Assembly: GCF_902833055.1 (NCBI RefSeq)
Contig: NZ_CADFEJ010000029.1
Span: 1 to 64,000, forward strand
Direction: 5' to 3'
From: Burkholderia territorii
GTDB lineage: Bacteria > Pseudomonadota > Gammaproteobacteria > Burkholderiales > Burkholderiaceae
DNA length: 64,000 nt
Shown here: positions 26,429-34,954 of the stretch, one piece after another
Layout: each line of letters begins with the position of its first letter
Position numbering within the stretch: position 1 is the stretch's first letter
The notes under the pieces: model-generated
The model's input: only the letters and a program-made list of their open reading frames with translations
Databases searched by the model: none
Told to the model about the DNA's origin: nothing
Position numbers and translations under genes: made by a program

Positions 26429-27643
26429 TCAAGCCGCCGCGCCGCTTCCCGCGACCCGCGCCTGCCGCTGGTACAGCACCATCGACAGCGCGACACCCGC
26501 CGCGGCGGCCACCGCCGCGAACAGGAACACCTGCGGATAGCCGAACGCGCCTGCCACATAGCCCGCGAGCGGGCCGGTGATGCCTAGCGACAGGTCGAGG
26601 AACACCGAATACGCGGACAGCGCCGCGCCGCGGCTCGCCGGCGGCACGAGCGCGACGGCTTCGACGCCGAGCGCCGGGAAGATCAGCGCGAAGCCGAAGC
26701 CGGTCAGCGCGGCGCCGACGAGCGCGACGTGCGGTACGGGCGCGAGCCACAGCAGCACGAGGCCCGCGCATTCGAACGCGAACGACACGATCGCGACACG
26801 GAAGCCGCCATGCGTCTTGATCGTGTTCGCGAACAGCAGGCGCGCGCCGATGAACAGCGTGCCGAACACGGTCAGCGACAGCGCGGCGTTCGGCCAGTGG
26901 CGTGCCGCGTAGTACAGCGTGACGAACGTGGCGATCGAGCCGAAGCCCGCGGAGCCGAGCGCGAGCCCGAGGCCGTGCGGCAGCACGCGCGTGAACACGC
27001 TCGCATACGACATCCGTTCGCCGTGCACGAGCGGCACAGAATCGATCAGGCGTGCGAGATAGAAGCCGGTCGCGGCCAGCGCGATCACGATCACGCCGAT
27101 CAGCGCCGGATTGAGCGTATGCGCGATCGCGACGCCGATCGGCGCGCCGAGCGCGAGCGCGCCGTAGGTCGCGATGCCGTTCCACGAGATCACCTTCGCA
27201 TTGTGCGCGACGCCGACCCGCCCGATGCCCCACAGGATCGCGCCGGTGCCGCACAGGCTCTCGCCGACGCCGAGCACCAGCCGGCTCGCGACCAGCAGCA
27301 CGAGGCTCGCGACCGGCCAGTGGGCCAGCAGCAGCGCGACGAGCAGCAGCACGCCCGACACGCCGCAGCCGATCAGCCCGCGCAGCACCGTCTGCTTCGG
27401 CCCGAGCGTATCGGCGAAGCGCCCGGCGAGCGGGCGCGACGCGAGCGTCGCGAAATACTGGACGCTGATCGCTGCGCCCGCGACGATCGCGGAAAAGCCG
27501 AGATCGTCGTGGACGAAGCCCGGCAGCACGGCGAGCGGCAGGCCGATGGTCAGGTAGCAGATGAACGTGAAGCAGACGACGGACACGATTTGCAGCGTGA
27601 CGGCAACGCCGCTGCGCGGCGGTGTGGCGGAATCGGTTGACAT
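26429..27643 (-). CDS. MFS transporter, YhhS-like
   Basis: The 404-residue protein has twelve predicted transmembrane helices. The LASRPLAGRFADTLGPKQTV loop after helix 2 and the SLCGTGAILWGIGRVG segment recall the YhhS/arabinose-efflux group of MFS exporters. Substrate unknown. The upstream 350-base gap separates it from divergent xdhA, so a functional link with purine catabolism (for example export of a purine) is possible but not shown. Confidence 0.85.
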   Translation of the reverse strand: MSTDSATPPRSGVAVTLQIVSVVCFTFICYLTIGLPLAVLPGFVHDDLGFSAIVAGAAISVQYFATLASRPLAGRFADTLGPKQTVLRGLIGCGVSGVLLLVALLLAHWPVASLVLLVASRLVLGVGESLCGTGAILWGIGRVGVAHNAKVISWNGIATYGALALGAPIGVAIAHTLNPALIGVIVIALAATGFYLARLIDSVPLVHGERMSYASVFTRVLPHGLGLALGSAGFGSIATFVTLYYAARHWPNAALSLTVFGTLFIGARLLFANTIKTHGGFRVAIVSFAFECAGLVLLWLAPVPHVALVGAALTGFGFALIFPALGVEAVALVPPASRGAALSAYSVFLDLSLGITGPLAGYVAGAFGYPQVFLFAAVAAAAGVALSMVLYQRQARVAGSGAAA

Positions 27644-27993
27644 GGGGTCGGAACGAATGAGCGAAACGGAACGGAAGGCGGCGAAAAACGGAATCGGGAT
27701 TTTCCCATGGAACCGGTTTTCCCGCAGGTACCGCTTAGTTAATCGCGCCCCGTTTCCGATGCCGACGAATCGCCGACGAAATGGTGCAGGCCGGCCCGAA
27801 ACCCTGATGGGGCAACGCGCGAGCCGTCCGTCGGGCAGGCCGCGGCGCTCATATCGCGGCAGTTATATGGGCCGCATGCGCGCTGGGCTATGGGTTGCGG
27901 AATTTGATGGTGATAGCGTGCAAACTGTCAGAGAAACGTCGGTCGAGCGCCCCGCGCAGGCCGCCTTGCCCCCACTTGAAGAACGATAGAGAC
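27644..27993. promoter_or_regulatory. Divergent intergenic region upstream of xdhA
   Basis: These 350 bases must hold promoters for the MFS gene and xdhABC. Apart from a purine-rich stretch near 27655-27690 I see no clear operator, terminator or RNA. Open frames through it are not supported as genes. Confidence 0.35.
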
Positions 27994-29580
27994 ATGAGTG
28001 AGCCGATCCGCTTTTACCATCGTCACGCGGTCCGCGAAGTCAGCGGCGCGGACGTCACCCGCACCGTGCTGCAGTATCTGCGCGAGGATGCGCACTGCAC
28101 CGGCACCAAGGAAGGTTGCGCGGAAGGCGACTGCGGCGCGTGCACGGTCGTCGTCGGCGAGCTGACCGACGCGGGCACCGTCGCGTTCAAGGCCGTCAAC
28201 GCGTGCATCCAGTTCCTGCCGACGCTCGACGGCAAGGCGCTGCTGACGGTGGAGGACCTGCGCCAGCCTGACGGTTCGCTGCACCCGGTGCAGCAGGCGA
28301 TGGTCGATTGCCATGGCTCGCAGTGCGGGTTCTGCACGCCCGGTTTCGTGATGTCGATGTGGGCGCTGTACGAGAAGCATGGCCACGAAGGCTGCGGCAG
28401 CGCGTGCGCGAAGGCGAAGGATGTGCCGACGCGCACCGAGATCGCCGATGCGCTGACGGGCAACCTGTGCCGCTGCACCGGCTACCGGCCGATCGTCGAT
28501 GCGGCTGTGCGGATGTTCGATGTGGCCGGCGAAGGCGCGACCGGCGACGGTGCGCCCGCGCATTGCGCGCCGGTCGAACCGGCCGCGCTGGCCCGCACGC
28601 TCGCCTCGCTCGCGCGCGACGGCACGTTCGACTACACGACGCCCGACGGCGCGCGCTTTGCCGCGCCGCGCACGCTCGACGCGCTGGCCGCGCTGAAGAT
28701 CGAGCGTCCCGCCGCGCGGATCCTCGCCGGCAGCACGGACATCGGCCTGTGGGTCACCAAGCAGATGCGCCGGCTGGACGACCTGATCTACGTCGGCCAG
28801 ATCGCCGAACTGCAGCGCGTCGCGCACGGCGACGACTGGATCGAGATCGGCGCGGGCGTGACGGTCGAGAACGCGTATGCGGCGCTCGCCGGCACGTATC
28901 CGGAACTGACCGAAATGTGGAAGCGCTTCGCGTCGCTGCCGATCCGCAACGCGGGGACGCTCGGCGGCAACGTCGCGAACGGCTCGCCGATCGGCGACTC
29001 GATGCCGGGCCTGATCGCGCTGGGCGCACGCGTCGTGCTGCGCGGCGGCGACACGGTGCGCGAGCTGCCGCTCGAGGCGCTCTACACCGGTTACCAGCAA
29101 AAGGACATGGCGCCGCACGAATTCGTCGTCGGCCTGAAGGTGCCGACCCGCAGCGGCGCGCGCGCGAAGCTGCAGTTCCGCACGTACAAGCTGTCGAAGC
29201 GGTTCGACTCCGACATTTCGGCGGTGTGCGCGGCGTTCGCGTTCATCGCGGACGGCGAGTTGATCCGCGAGCCGCGCATCGCATTCGGCGGGATGGCCGC
29301 GACGCCGAAGCGCGCGACGCATGCCGAAAGCGTGCTCGACGGCGCGCAGTGGCACGAAGCCACCGCGCAGGCCGCGATGCAGGCGCTCGAGCGCGACTAC
29401 CAGCCGCTCACCGACATGCGTGCGACGAGCGCGTATCGCCTCGATACCGCGAAGAACCTGATGTACCGATTCTGGCTGGAGACGCGCCCGCACGACCCGC
29501 TGCCGCCGCAAGCGCTGAACGTGCGTGAAGTGGCCGCCGAAGCCGGCGCCGATGTTGCCGATGCGCCGGCGCGCGTCTGA
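27994..29580 (+). CDS. xdhA: Xanthine dehydrogenase small subunit (Fe-S/FAD)
   Basis: The 528-residue subunit carries two [2Fe-2S] clusters: GTKEGCAEGDCGACTV (plant-type) and the CHGSQCGFCTPGF ... NLCRCTGYRP (second cluster) motifs within residues 1-175. The FAD domain follows (about 200-400, with LAGSTDIGLWVTK and GGNVANGSPIGDSMP), then the CODH-type C-terminal domain. It oxidises hypoxanthine/xanthine together with XdhB in purine catabolism. The next gene starts 17 bases after its stop. Confidence 0.96.
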   Translation: MSEPIRFYHRHAVREVSGADVTRTVLQYLREDAHCTGTKEGCAEGDCGACTVVVGELTDAGTVAFKAVNACIQFLPTLDGKALLTVEDLRQPDGSLHPVQQAMVDCHGSQCGFCTPGFVMSMWALYEKHGHEGCGSACAKAKDVPTRTEIADALTGNLCRCTGYRPIVDAAVRMFDVAGEGATGDGAPAHCAPVEPAALARTLASLARDGTFDYTTPDGARFAAPRTLDALAALKIERPAARILAGSTDIGLWVTKQMRRLDDLIYVGQIAELQRVAHGDDWIEIGAGVTVENAYAALAGTYPELTEMWKRFASLPIRNAGTLGGNVANGSPIGDSMPGLIALGARVVLRGGDTVRELPLEALYTGYQQKDMAPHEFVVGLKVPTRSGARAKLQFRTYKLSKRFDSDISAVCAAFAFIADGELIREPRIAFGGMAATPKRATHAESVLDGAQWHEATAQAAMQALERDYQPLTDMRATSAYRLDTAKNLMYRFWLETRPHDPLPPQALNVREVAAEAGADVADAPARV

Positions 29581-29597
29581 AGACGGAGAACACGAAC

Positions 29598-31958
29598 ATG
29601 AACCAGCAAGCAGAACCGTTCCTGAACACCCTCGACCCGCAGGCCGACGCCGCGCAGGTGCACGTGTCGCGCGCGCACGAATCGGCGCACCTGCACGTCA
29701 GCGGGCGCGCGACCTACACCGACGACATTCCGCTCGTCGCGGGCACGCTGCACGCGGCGCTCGGGTTGTCCGCGAAGCCGCACGCAAAGATCGTGTCGAT
29801 GAACTTCGACGCGGTGCGCGCGACGCCCGGCGTGGTCGCCGTCTTCACGGCCGACGACATTCCCGGCGTGAACGACTGCGGGCCGATCATCCACGACGAC
29901 CCGGTGCTCGCGAAGGGCATCGTGCAGTACGTCGGCCAGCCGATGTTCATCGTCGTCGCGACGTCGCACGAAATCGCGCGGCTTGCCGCGCGCCGCGCGC
30001 AGGTCGACTACGAGGAGCTGCCCGCGATCCTGACCGCGCAGGACGCGCGCAAGGCCGAGACCTACGTGATCCCGCCGCTGAAGCTCGCGCGCGGCGACGC
30101 GGCCGCGCGGCTGGCTGCCGCGCCGCATCGCGAGTCGGGCGAGATGACGCTCGGCGGCCAGGAGCAGTTCTACCTGGAAGGGCAGATCGCGTACGCGGTG
30201 CCGAAGGACGACGACGGGATGCACGTGTATTGCTCGACGCAGCACCCGAGCGAGATGCAGCATCTGGTCGCGCACGTGCTCGGCGTCGCGTCGCACAACG
30301 TGCTGGTCGAATGCCGCCGGATGGGCGGCGGGTTCGGCGGCAAGGAATCGCAGTCGGGCCTGTTCGCGTGCTGCGCGGCGCTCGCCGCATGGAAGCTGCT
30401 GTGCCCGGTGAAGCTGCGTCCGGACCGCGACGACGACATGATGATCACCGGCAAGCGGCACGACTTCCATTACCGCTTCGACGTCGGCTACGACGACGAC
30501 GGCCGTCTCGACGGCGTCGCGCTCGACATGACGTCGCGCTGCGGCTTCTCGGCGGACCTGTCGGGCCCCGTGATGACGCGCGCGGTGTGCCACTTCGACA
30601 ACGCTTACTGGCTCGGCGACGTGGACATCGCCGGCTACTGCGGCAAGACCAACACGCAGTCGAACACCGCGTTCCGCGGTTTCGGCGGCCCGCAGGGCGC
30701 ATTCGCGATCGAGTACATCCTCGACGACATCGCGCGCTCGCTCGGCCGCGATCCGCTCGACGTGCGCTACGCGAACCTGTACGGCAAGACCGAACGCAAC
30801 GTCACGCCTTACGGGCAGACGGTCGAGGACAACGTGCTGCACGAGCTGCTCGGCGAACTCGAGACGACGAGCGACTATCGCGCACGGCGCGCGGGCGTGC
30901 GCGAATTCAATGCACGCAACGCGGTGCTCAAGAAGGGCATCGCGCTCACGCCGGTGAAGTTCGGCATCGCGTTCAACGTTACCCATTTCAACCAGGCCGG
31001 CGCGCTGGTGCACATCTACACCGACGGCTCGGTGCTCGTGAACCACGGCGGCACGGAGATGGGGCAGGGGCTCAACACGAAGGTCGCGCAGGTCGTCGCG
31101 CACGAGCTCGGCATCCGCTTCGGCCGCATCCGCGTGACGGCGACCGACACGAGCAAGGTCGCAAACACGTCCGCGACGGCCGCGTCGACGGGCTCCGACC
31201 TGAACGGCAAGGCCGCGCAGGACGCCGCGCGCCAGTTGCGCGAGCGCCTCGCGGCATTCGCGGCGAAGCAGTTCGGCGACGGCACGGTCGACGCGGCCGA
31301 CGTGAAATTCGCCAACGACTTCGTGTGGATCGGCGGCGCGAGCGTGCCGTTCGGCGAGGTGATCGCGAAGGCGTATCTCGCGCGCGTGCAGTTGTGGTCC
31401 GACGGTTTCTACGCGACGCCGAAACTGTACTGGGACCAGTCGAAGCTGCAGGGGCGGCCGTTCTACTACTACTCGTACGGCGCGGCCGTGTCGGAAGTCG
31501 TGATCGACACGCTGACGGGCGAGATGCGCACGTTGCGCGTCGACGCGCTGCACGACGTCGGCGCGTCGCTGAACCCGGCGCTCGACATCGGCCAGGTGGA
31601 GGGCGCGTTCATCCAGGGCATGGGCTGGCTCACGACCGAGGAGCTTTGGTGGAACGCGGGCGGCAAGCTGATGACGCATGCGCCGTCCACGTACAAGATT
31701 CCGACCGTCAACGACACGCCGCCCGAGTTCAACGTGCGGCTGTTCCAGAACCGCAACGTGGAGGACAGCATCCATCGGTCGAAAGCAGTCGGCGAGCCGC
31801 CGTTGCTGCTGCCGTTCTCGGTGTTCTTCGCGGTGCGCGACGCGATTGCCGCGGTCGGCGACTACCGGGTGAATCCGCCGCTCGACGCACCGGCCACCGG
31901 CGAGTCGATCCTGCGCGCGGTGAATGCGGTGCGCGCGAGCGCCGCGCGGGCAGGTTGA
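29598..31958 (+). CDS. xdhB: Xanthine dehydrogenase large (molybdopterin) subunit
   Basis: The 786-residue molybdenum cofactor subunit has the GGFGGKESQSG and FRGFGGPQGAFA motifs that hold the Mo-pterin, and the catalytic Glu region KAVGEPPLLLPFSVFFA near the C-terminus. Domain order and length fit XdhB. The ATG at 29598 follows AGACGGAGAA. xdhC begins one base after its stop codon, showing tight coupling. Confidence 0.96.
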   Translation: MNQQAEPFLNTLDPQADAAQVHVSRAHESAHLHVSGRATYTDDIPLVAGTLHAALGLSAKPHAKIVSMNFDAVRATPGVVAVFTADDIPGVNDCGPIIHDDPVLAKGIVQYVGQPMFIVVATSHEIARLAARRAQVDYEELPAILTAQDARKAETYVIPPLKLARGDAAARLAAAPHRESGEMTLGGQEQFYLEGQIAYAVPKDDDGMHVYCSTQHPSEMQHLVAHVLGVASHNVLVECRRMGGGFGGKESQSGLFACCAALAAWKLLCPVKLRPDRDDDMMITGKRHDFHYRFDVGYDDDGRLDGVALDMTSRCGFSADLSGPVMTRAVCHFDNAYWLGDVDIAGYCGKTNTQSNTAFRGFGGPQGAFAIEYILDDIARSLGRDPLDVRYANLYGKTERNVTPYGQTVEDNVLHELLGELETTSDYRARRAGVREFNARNAVLKKGIALTPVKFGIAFNVTHFNQAGALVHIYTDGSVLVNHGGTEMGQGLNTKVAQVVAHELGIRFGRIRVTATDTSKVANTSATAASTGSDLNGKAAQDAARQLRERLAAFAAKQFGDGTVDAADVKFANDFVWIGGASVPFGEVIAKAYLARVQLWSDGFYATPKLYWDQSKLQGRPFYYYSYGAAVSEVVIDTLTGEMRTLRVDALHDVGASLNPALDIGQVEGAFIQGMGWLTTEELWWNAGGKLMTHAPSTYKIPTVNDTPPEFNVRLFQNRNVEDSIHRSKAVGEPPLLLPFSVFFAVRDAIAAVGDYRVNPPLDAPATGESILRAVNAVRASAARAG

Positions 31959-31959
31959 G

Positions 31960-32637
31960 ATGAAGCAGCTCCCGGGCTCACCGCGCTCGCTGCAACGCGC
32001 GTCTGATGCGAGCGCCGCCGGTTGCGACGGCGCGTGCGGCAACGCGCCGTCGCCGATGCAGCCGTTCGCGCCAGGCACCGGCATGCGCCCCCGCGCGCGC
32101 GCGGCGCAGCCGCCGATGCACATCGTGCTGTTCGGCGCGGGGCACGTCGGCCATGCGCTCGTCACGCTGCTCGGCGCACTGCCGTGCGTCGTGCAGTGGG
32201 TCGATACGCGCGACGAGCTGTTCCCGGACGAATGTCCGCCGAACGTGCAGCCGGAGCCGACCGACACGCCGGAGGCCGTGGTCGACGCGGCACCGCCCGG
32301 CGCGTACTTCCTCGTGATGACGCACAACCACGCGCTCGATTTCTCGCTGGCCGCGCAGATCATGCGGCGGCGCGACTTCGCGTATTTCGGGATGATCGGC
32401 TCGCGCACCAAGCGCGTGAAGTTCGAGCGCCGGCTCGCGGCGCGCGGCGTCGATCCGGCGCGGCTCACGGAGATGGTGTGCCCGATCGGCATCGCGGGCA
32501 TCGTCGACAAGGCGCCCGGCGCGATCGCGGTGGCCGTCTGCGCGGAACTGCTGCAGGCCCGCTCGGGGATGCCGGTGGCCGATACGAAGGCGGCCGCGGC
32601 GGCGCGCCTGCGCGACGACGCGAGCTGCGCGCGATAA
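31960..32637 (+). CDS. xdhC: Xanthine dehydrogenase accessory protein XdhC, short form lacking the N-terminal domain
   Basis: XdhC binds and sulfurates molybdenum cofactor for insertion into XdhB. Here only the C-terminal Rossmann part is recognisable: FGAGHVGHAL at residues 58-67, then TDTPEAVVDAAPPGAYFLVM, FGMIGSRTKRVKFE and CPIGIAG. The protein is 225 residues, whereas XdhC is usually about 280-340 with an N-terminal XdhC/CoxI domain bearing the conserved cysteine. Residues 1-50 are low-complexity. Either an in-frame deletion has occurred or the domain is supplied in trans. Confidence 0.85.
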   Translation: MKQLPGSPRSLQRASDASAAGCDGACGNAPSPMQPFAPGTGMRPRARAAQPPMHIVLFGAGHVGHALVTLLGALPCVVQWVDTRDELFPDECPPNVQPEPTDTPEAVVDAAPPGAYFLVMTHNHALDFSLAAQIMRRRDFAYFGMIGSRTKRVKFERRLAARGVDPARLTEMVCPIGIAGIVDKAPGAIAVAVCAELLQARSGMPVADTKAAAAARLRDDASCAR

Positions 32638-32734
32638 CGACGCGAGCCGGCGCGCACGACGCACGTCCGGCCGTTTTTGCCTACACTGCACGAATCGCGC
32701 GGCATCGGGCCGCGCGTCCTTTCATGCAGGCATC

Positions 32735-33136
32735 ATGTTCGATCCACAGGTCTATCTCGACGCACTCGATGCAAGCATCGCCGACATCGAACGCTGGCTG
32801 TCCGGCACCGATACTTCACCTGCGGCGCTCGATGCGCTGCTCGCCGCTTTTTCCGCCGATTTCACGATGATCATGACCGACGGCCGCGTGCTCGACCGCG
32901 CCGGCATGCGCGCGCTGTTCGCGACGCTCGGCGGCGCGAAGCCGGGGCTGCGCATTGCGCTGTCGGACATCCGCGTGCGCGTGGCCGATGCATCGCATGC
33001 GGTTCTCACCTATCTCGAGGCGCAGCATGCGGCGTCGGGCGAACTGCCCGCGCGTCGCGCGACCGCCGTGTTCGCGCGCGACGCGGCAGGCAGCGTGCGC
33101 TGGAGCCATCTGCAGGAAACTTTCTGCACGGCGTGA
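32735..33136 (+). CDS. DUF4440/SnoaL-like (NTF2-fold) protein
   Basis: The 133-residue protein has the alpha+beta pattern of NTF2-like proteins: an N-terminal helix pair, then a strand with DFTMIMTDGRVLDRAGM, and a final ARDAAGSVRWSHLQETF strand pair, resembling DUF4440. No catalytic assignment can be made. It starts 97 bases after xdhC and may be in the same transcript, but a connection to purine catabolism is not evident. Confidence 0.75.
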   Translation: MFDPQVYLDALDASIADIERWLSGTDTSPAALDALLAAFSADFTMIMTDGRVLDRAGMRALFATLGGAKPGLRIALSDIRVRVADASHAVLTYLEAQHAASGELPARRATAVFARDAAGSVRWSHLQETFCTA

Positions 33137-33191
33137 GCGCTGGCCGCTGCTGCTGCCCGCAGCTACTGCCCGCCGCGCAGGCAATGCGGCG

Positions 33192-34139
33192 TCAGCGCTT
33201 GCGGCCGCGCGCGGCCGTCAGCTCGTCGGACACGCTCTGCATCAGCGCGCACAGCCACGCGATGTCGGTCGGGCGGTCGGGCTGCGGGTGCGTGAGCAGG
33301 TAGCTCTTGATGCGCGGGAACGGCACGGGCGGCGCGACGACGACGAGCGGCAGCAATCGCGCATAGTGCGTTGCGAAGCGGCGCGTCGTCGTGAAGATCA
33401 GGTCGGACTGCAGCAGCACCTGCGGCACGATCCCGAAGTACGGCAGCGTCGTCACGATCCGCCGCGTAAGGCGCGCGCGTGCGAGGCCGATCTCGATCGC
33501 ATTGCGCTTGTCGCCGGTGTACGGCGTCGGCGCGACGTGCGCGGCCGACGCGTACGCTTCGCGCGTGAGCGGCTCGTGCGCGAGCGGATGCGCGTCGCGC
33601 ATCAGGCACACGATCGTGTCGGAGAACAGGTCCTGGCGCGCGAACTGCGGGTCGGGTTTCGGCCAGTTGCCGATCACGAGATCGAGCGCGCCCGATTCGA
33701 GCGCCTCCGCGTGATCGAGCGCCGGGTTCAGCGAATCGATTTCCAGATGCGCATGCGGCGCCGCGTCGCGAAAGCGCTCGATCAGCGTCGGCATGAAGAA
33801 GTCGTTCAGGTAGTCGGGCGCGGCGACGCGAAACGTGCGCCGCGCCGACGACGGGTCGAAGTCGCCGTGCGGCGTCGCGATGAAGTCGACCTCGCGCAGC
33901 GCGCGCGACGCGGCGCCGAGCAGCGACGCGCCATACTCGGTCGGCACCATCCCGGACTTGCCGCGTACGAGAATCGGGTCGTTCAGCGTCTCGCGCAGCT
34001 TGCGCAGCGCGGTGCTGATCGCGGGCTGCGTCTGGTTCAGCCGCAGCGCGGCCTGCGTGACGCTGCGCTCGAGCAGCAGCGTGCGCAATACGCGCACGAG
34101 CCAGATATCGAGCGAGGCGGTACGGTCGTCGTCTTCCAT
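33192..34139 (-). CDS. LysR-family transcriptional regulator
   Basis: The 315-residue protein has the LysR helix-turn-helix in its first 65 residues (LERSVTQAALRLNQTQPAIS ... LRKLRETL) and the effector domain after residue 90. The region resembles NodD/LinR-type members that respond to aromatic or hydrophobic ligands. A 2-hydroxychromene-2-carboxylate isomerase-like gene lies just upstream on the same strand, separated by 69 bases. Confidence 0.9.
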   Translation of the reverse strand: MEDDDRTASLDIWLVRVLRTLLLERSVTQAALRLNQTQPAISTALRKLRETLNDPILVRGKSGMVPTEYGASLLGAASRALREVDFIATPHGDFDPSSARRTFRVAAPDYLNDFFMPTLIERFRDAAPHAHLEIDSLNPALDHAEALESGALDLVIGNWPKPDPQFARQDLFSDTIVCLMRDAHPLAHEPLTREAYASAAHVAPTPYTGDKRNAIEIGLARARLTRRIVTTLPYFGIVPQVLLQSDLIFTTTRRFATHYARLLPLVVVAPPVPFPRIKSYLLTHPQPDRPTDIAWLCALMQSVSDELTAARGRKR

Positions 34140-34208
34140 CGGTGCGCGGTGATTCGGGAGAAGCGTAACCTTACCGCAGCCACGCGTCGCGGTGCGTGAT
34201 ACCGGCCA

Positions 34209-34847
34209 TCACGCGCGGCCCTTCGGCAGCGTGCTGATCCGCTTGACCTCGCGCGAGTCGAGCCAGTTCGGCGTGCGCGCGCAGTACAGCACCATCGGCA
34301 GCGCGTCCTCGCCCCAGAACAGCTGCTGGTTCATCCAGAACGTCGGTACGCCGAACACGCCGAGCGCGATCGCGTCGTCGGTGTTACGGCGCAACTGCGC
34401 GCTGGTTTCCTCGAATTCGATCAGTTCGTCGCCGTGCCCGACGCCGACGCGCTCGCACAGCGCGGCGAATCCGTCCGGCGTCGACGGATCGTTGCCGTCG
34501 TGCCAGATGAAGCGGAACATTTCCAGCACGGTCGCGATGTCGGCGCGCAGCGCGATCGCGAGGCGCAGCACCTTGTCGGAGTCGAACGGATGCGCGGGCG
34601 GCATCTTGAAGCGGATGCCGAGTTGTTCGGCGCGAAACAGCGCATGGCGGTACGTGAACACGCGCTTGGCCGGCACGTCGGCGCTCGAACGCTGTCCCCA
34701 GTGGCGCTGCAGGTCGGGCAGCGACACGGCGACGGGGTCGAACGGCACGTCCGGCCACTTGTCATGCTGTTCGAGCAGCAGGTAGGAGAACGGCGACACG
34801 AAGTCGAAGAACCAGGCGGGCTGGGCAGTGTCGAGGCCGGTTGTCAT
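34209..34847 (-). CDS. 2-Hydroxychromene-2-carboxylate isomerase family protein (DsbA-like)
   Basis: The 212-residue protein has the kappa-GST/DsbA thioredoxin fold. FDFVSPFSYLLLEQ replaces the DsbA CxxC region with the Ser of HCCA isomerase, and GVFGVPTFWMNQQLFWGEDAL is the cis-Pro motif. It would act on aromatic ring-cleavage products with glutathione, for example in naphthalene-type degradation, but orphan copies are common and the substrate is unknown. ATG at 34847 has GGAGATCTCC before it. Confidence 0.88.
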   Translation of the reverse strand: MTTGLDTAQPAWFFDFVSPFSYLLLEQHDKWPDVPFDPVAVSLPDLQRHWGQRSSADVPAKRVFTYRHALFRAEQLGIRFKMPPAHPFDSDKVLRLAIALRADIATVLEMFRFIWHDGNDPSTPDGFAALCERVGVGHGDELIEFEETSAQLRRNTDDAIALGVFGVPTFWMNQQLFWGEDALPMVLYCARTPNWLDSREVKRISTLPKGRA

Positions 34848-34954
34848 GGAGATCTCCAGAGAATGGGGCGTGTGCGCCTCGCGGCGGCCTTCATGTTACG
34901 CGGCGGCGCGCGGATGCGGTCGCGCGGATGCAGCAATGATCGCGGATCGGCCGC

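Noticed and set aside
24976..26559. 527-codon minus-strand frame opposite AraC/EamA genes
   Set aside because: Shadow of the real AraC and EamA genes; no domain.
27561..27989. 142-codon plus-strand frame across the xdhA upstream gap
   Set aside because: It overlaps the MFS start region and has no family features; the true xdhA ATG is at 27994.
29397..32705. 1102-codon minus-strand frame opposite xdhA-xdhB-xdhC
   Set aside because: Composition is that of antisense of the xdh genes, which have clear motifs on the plus strand.
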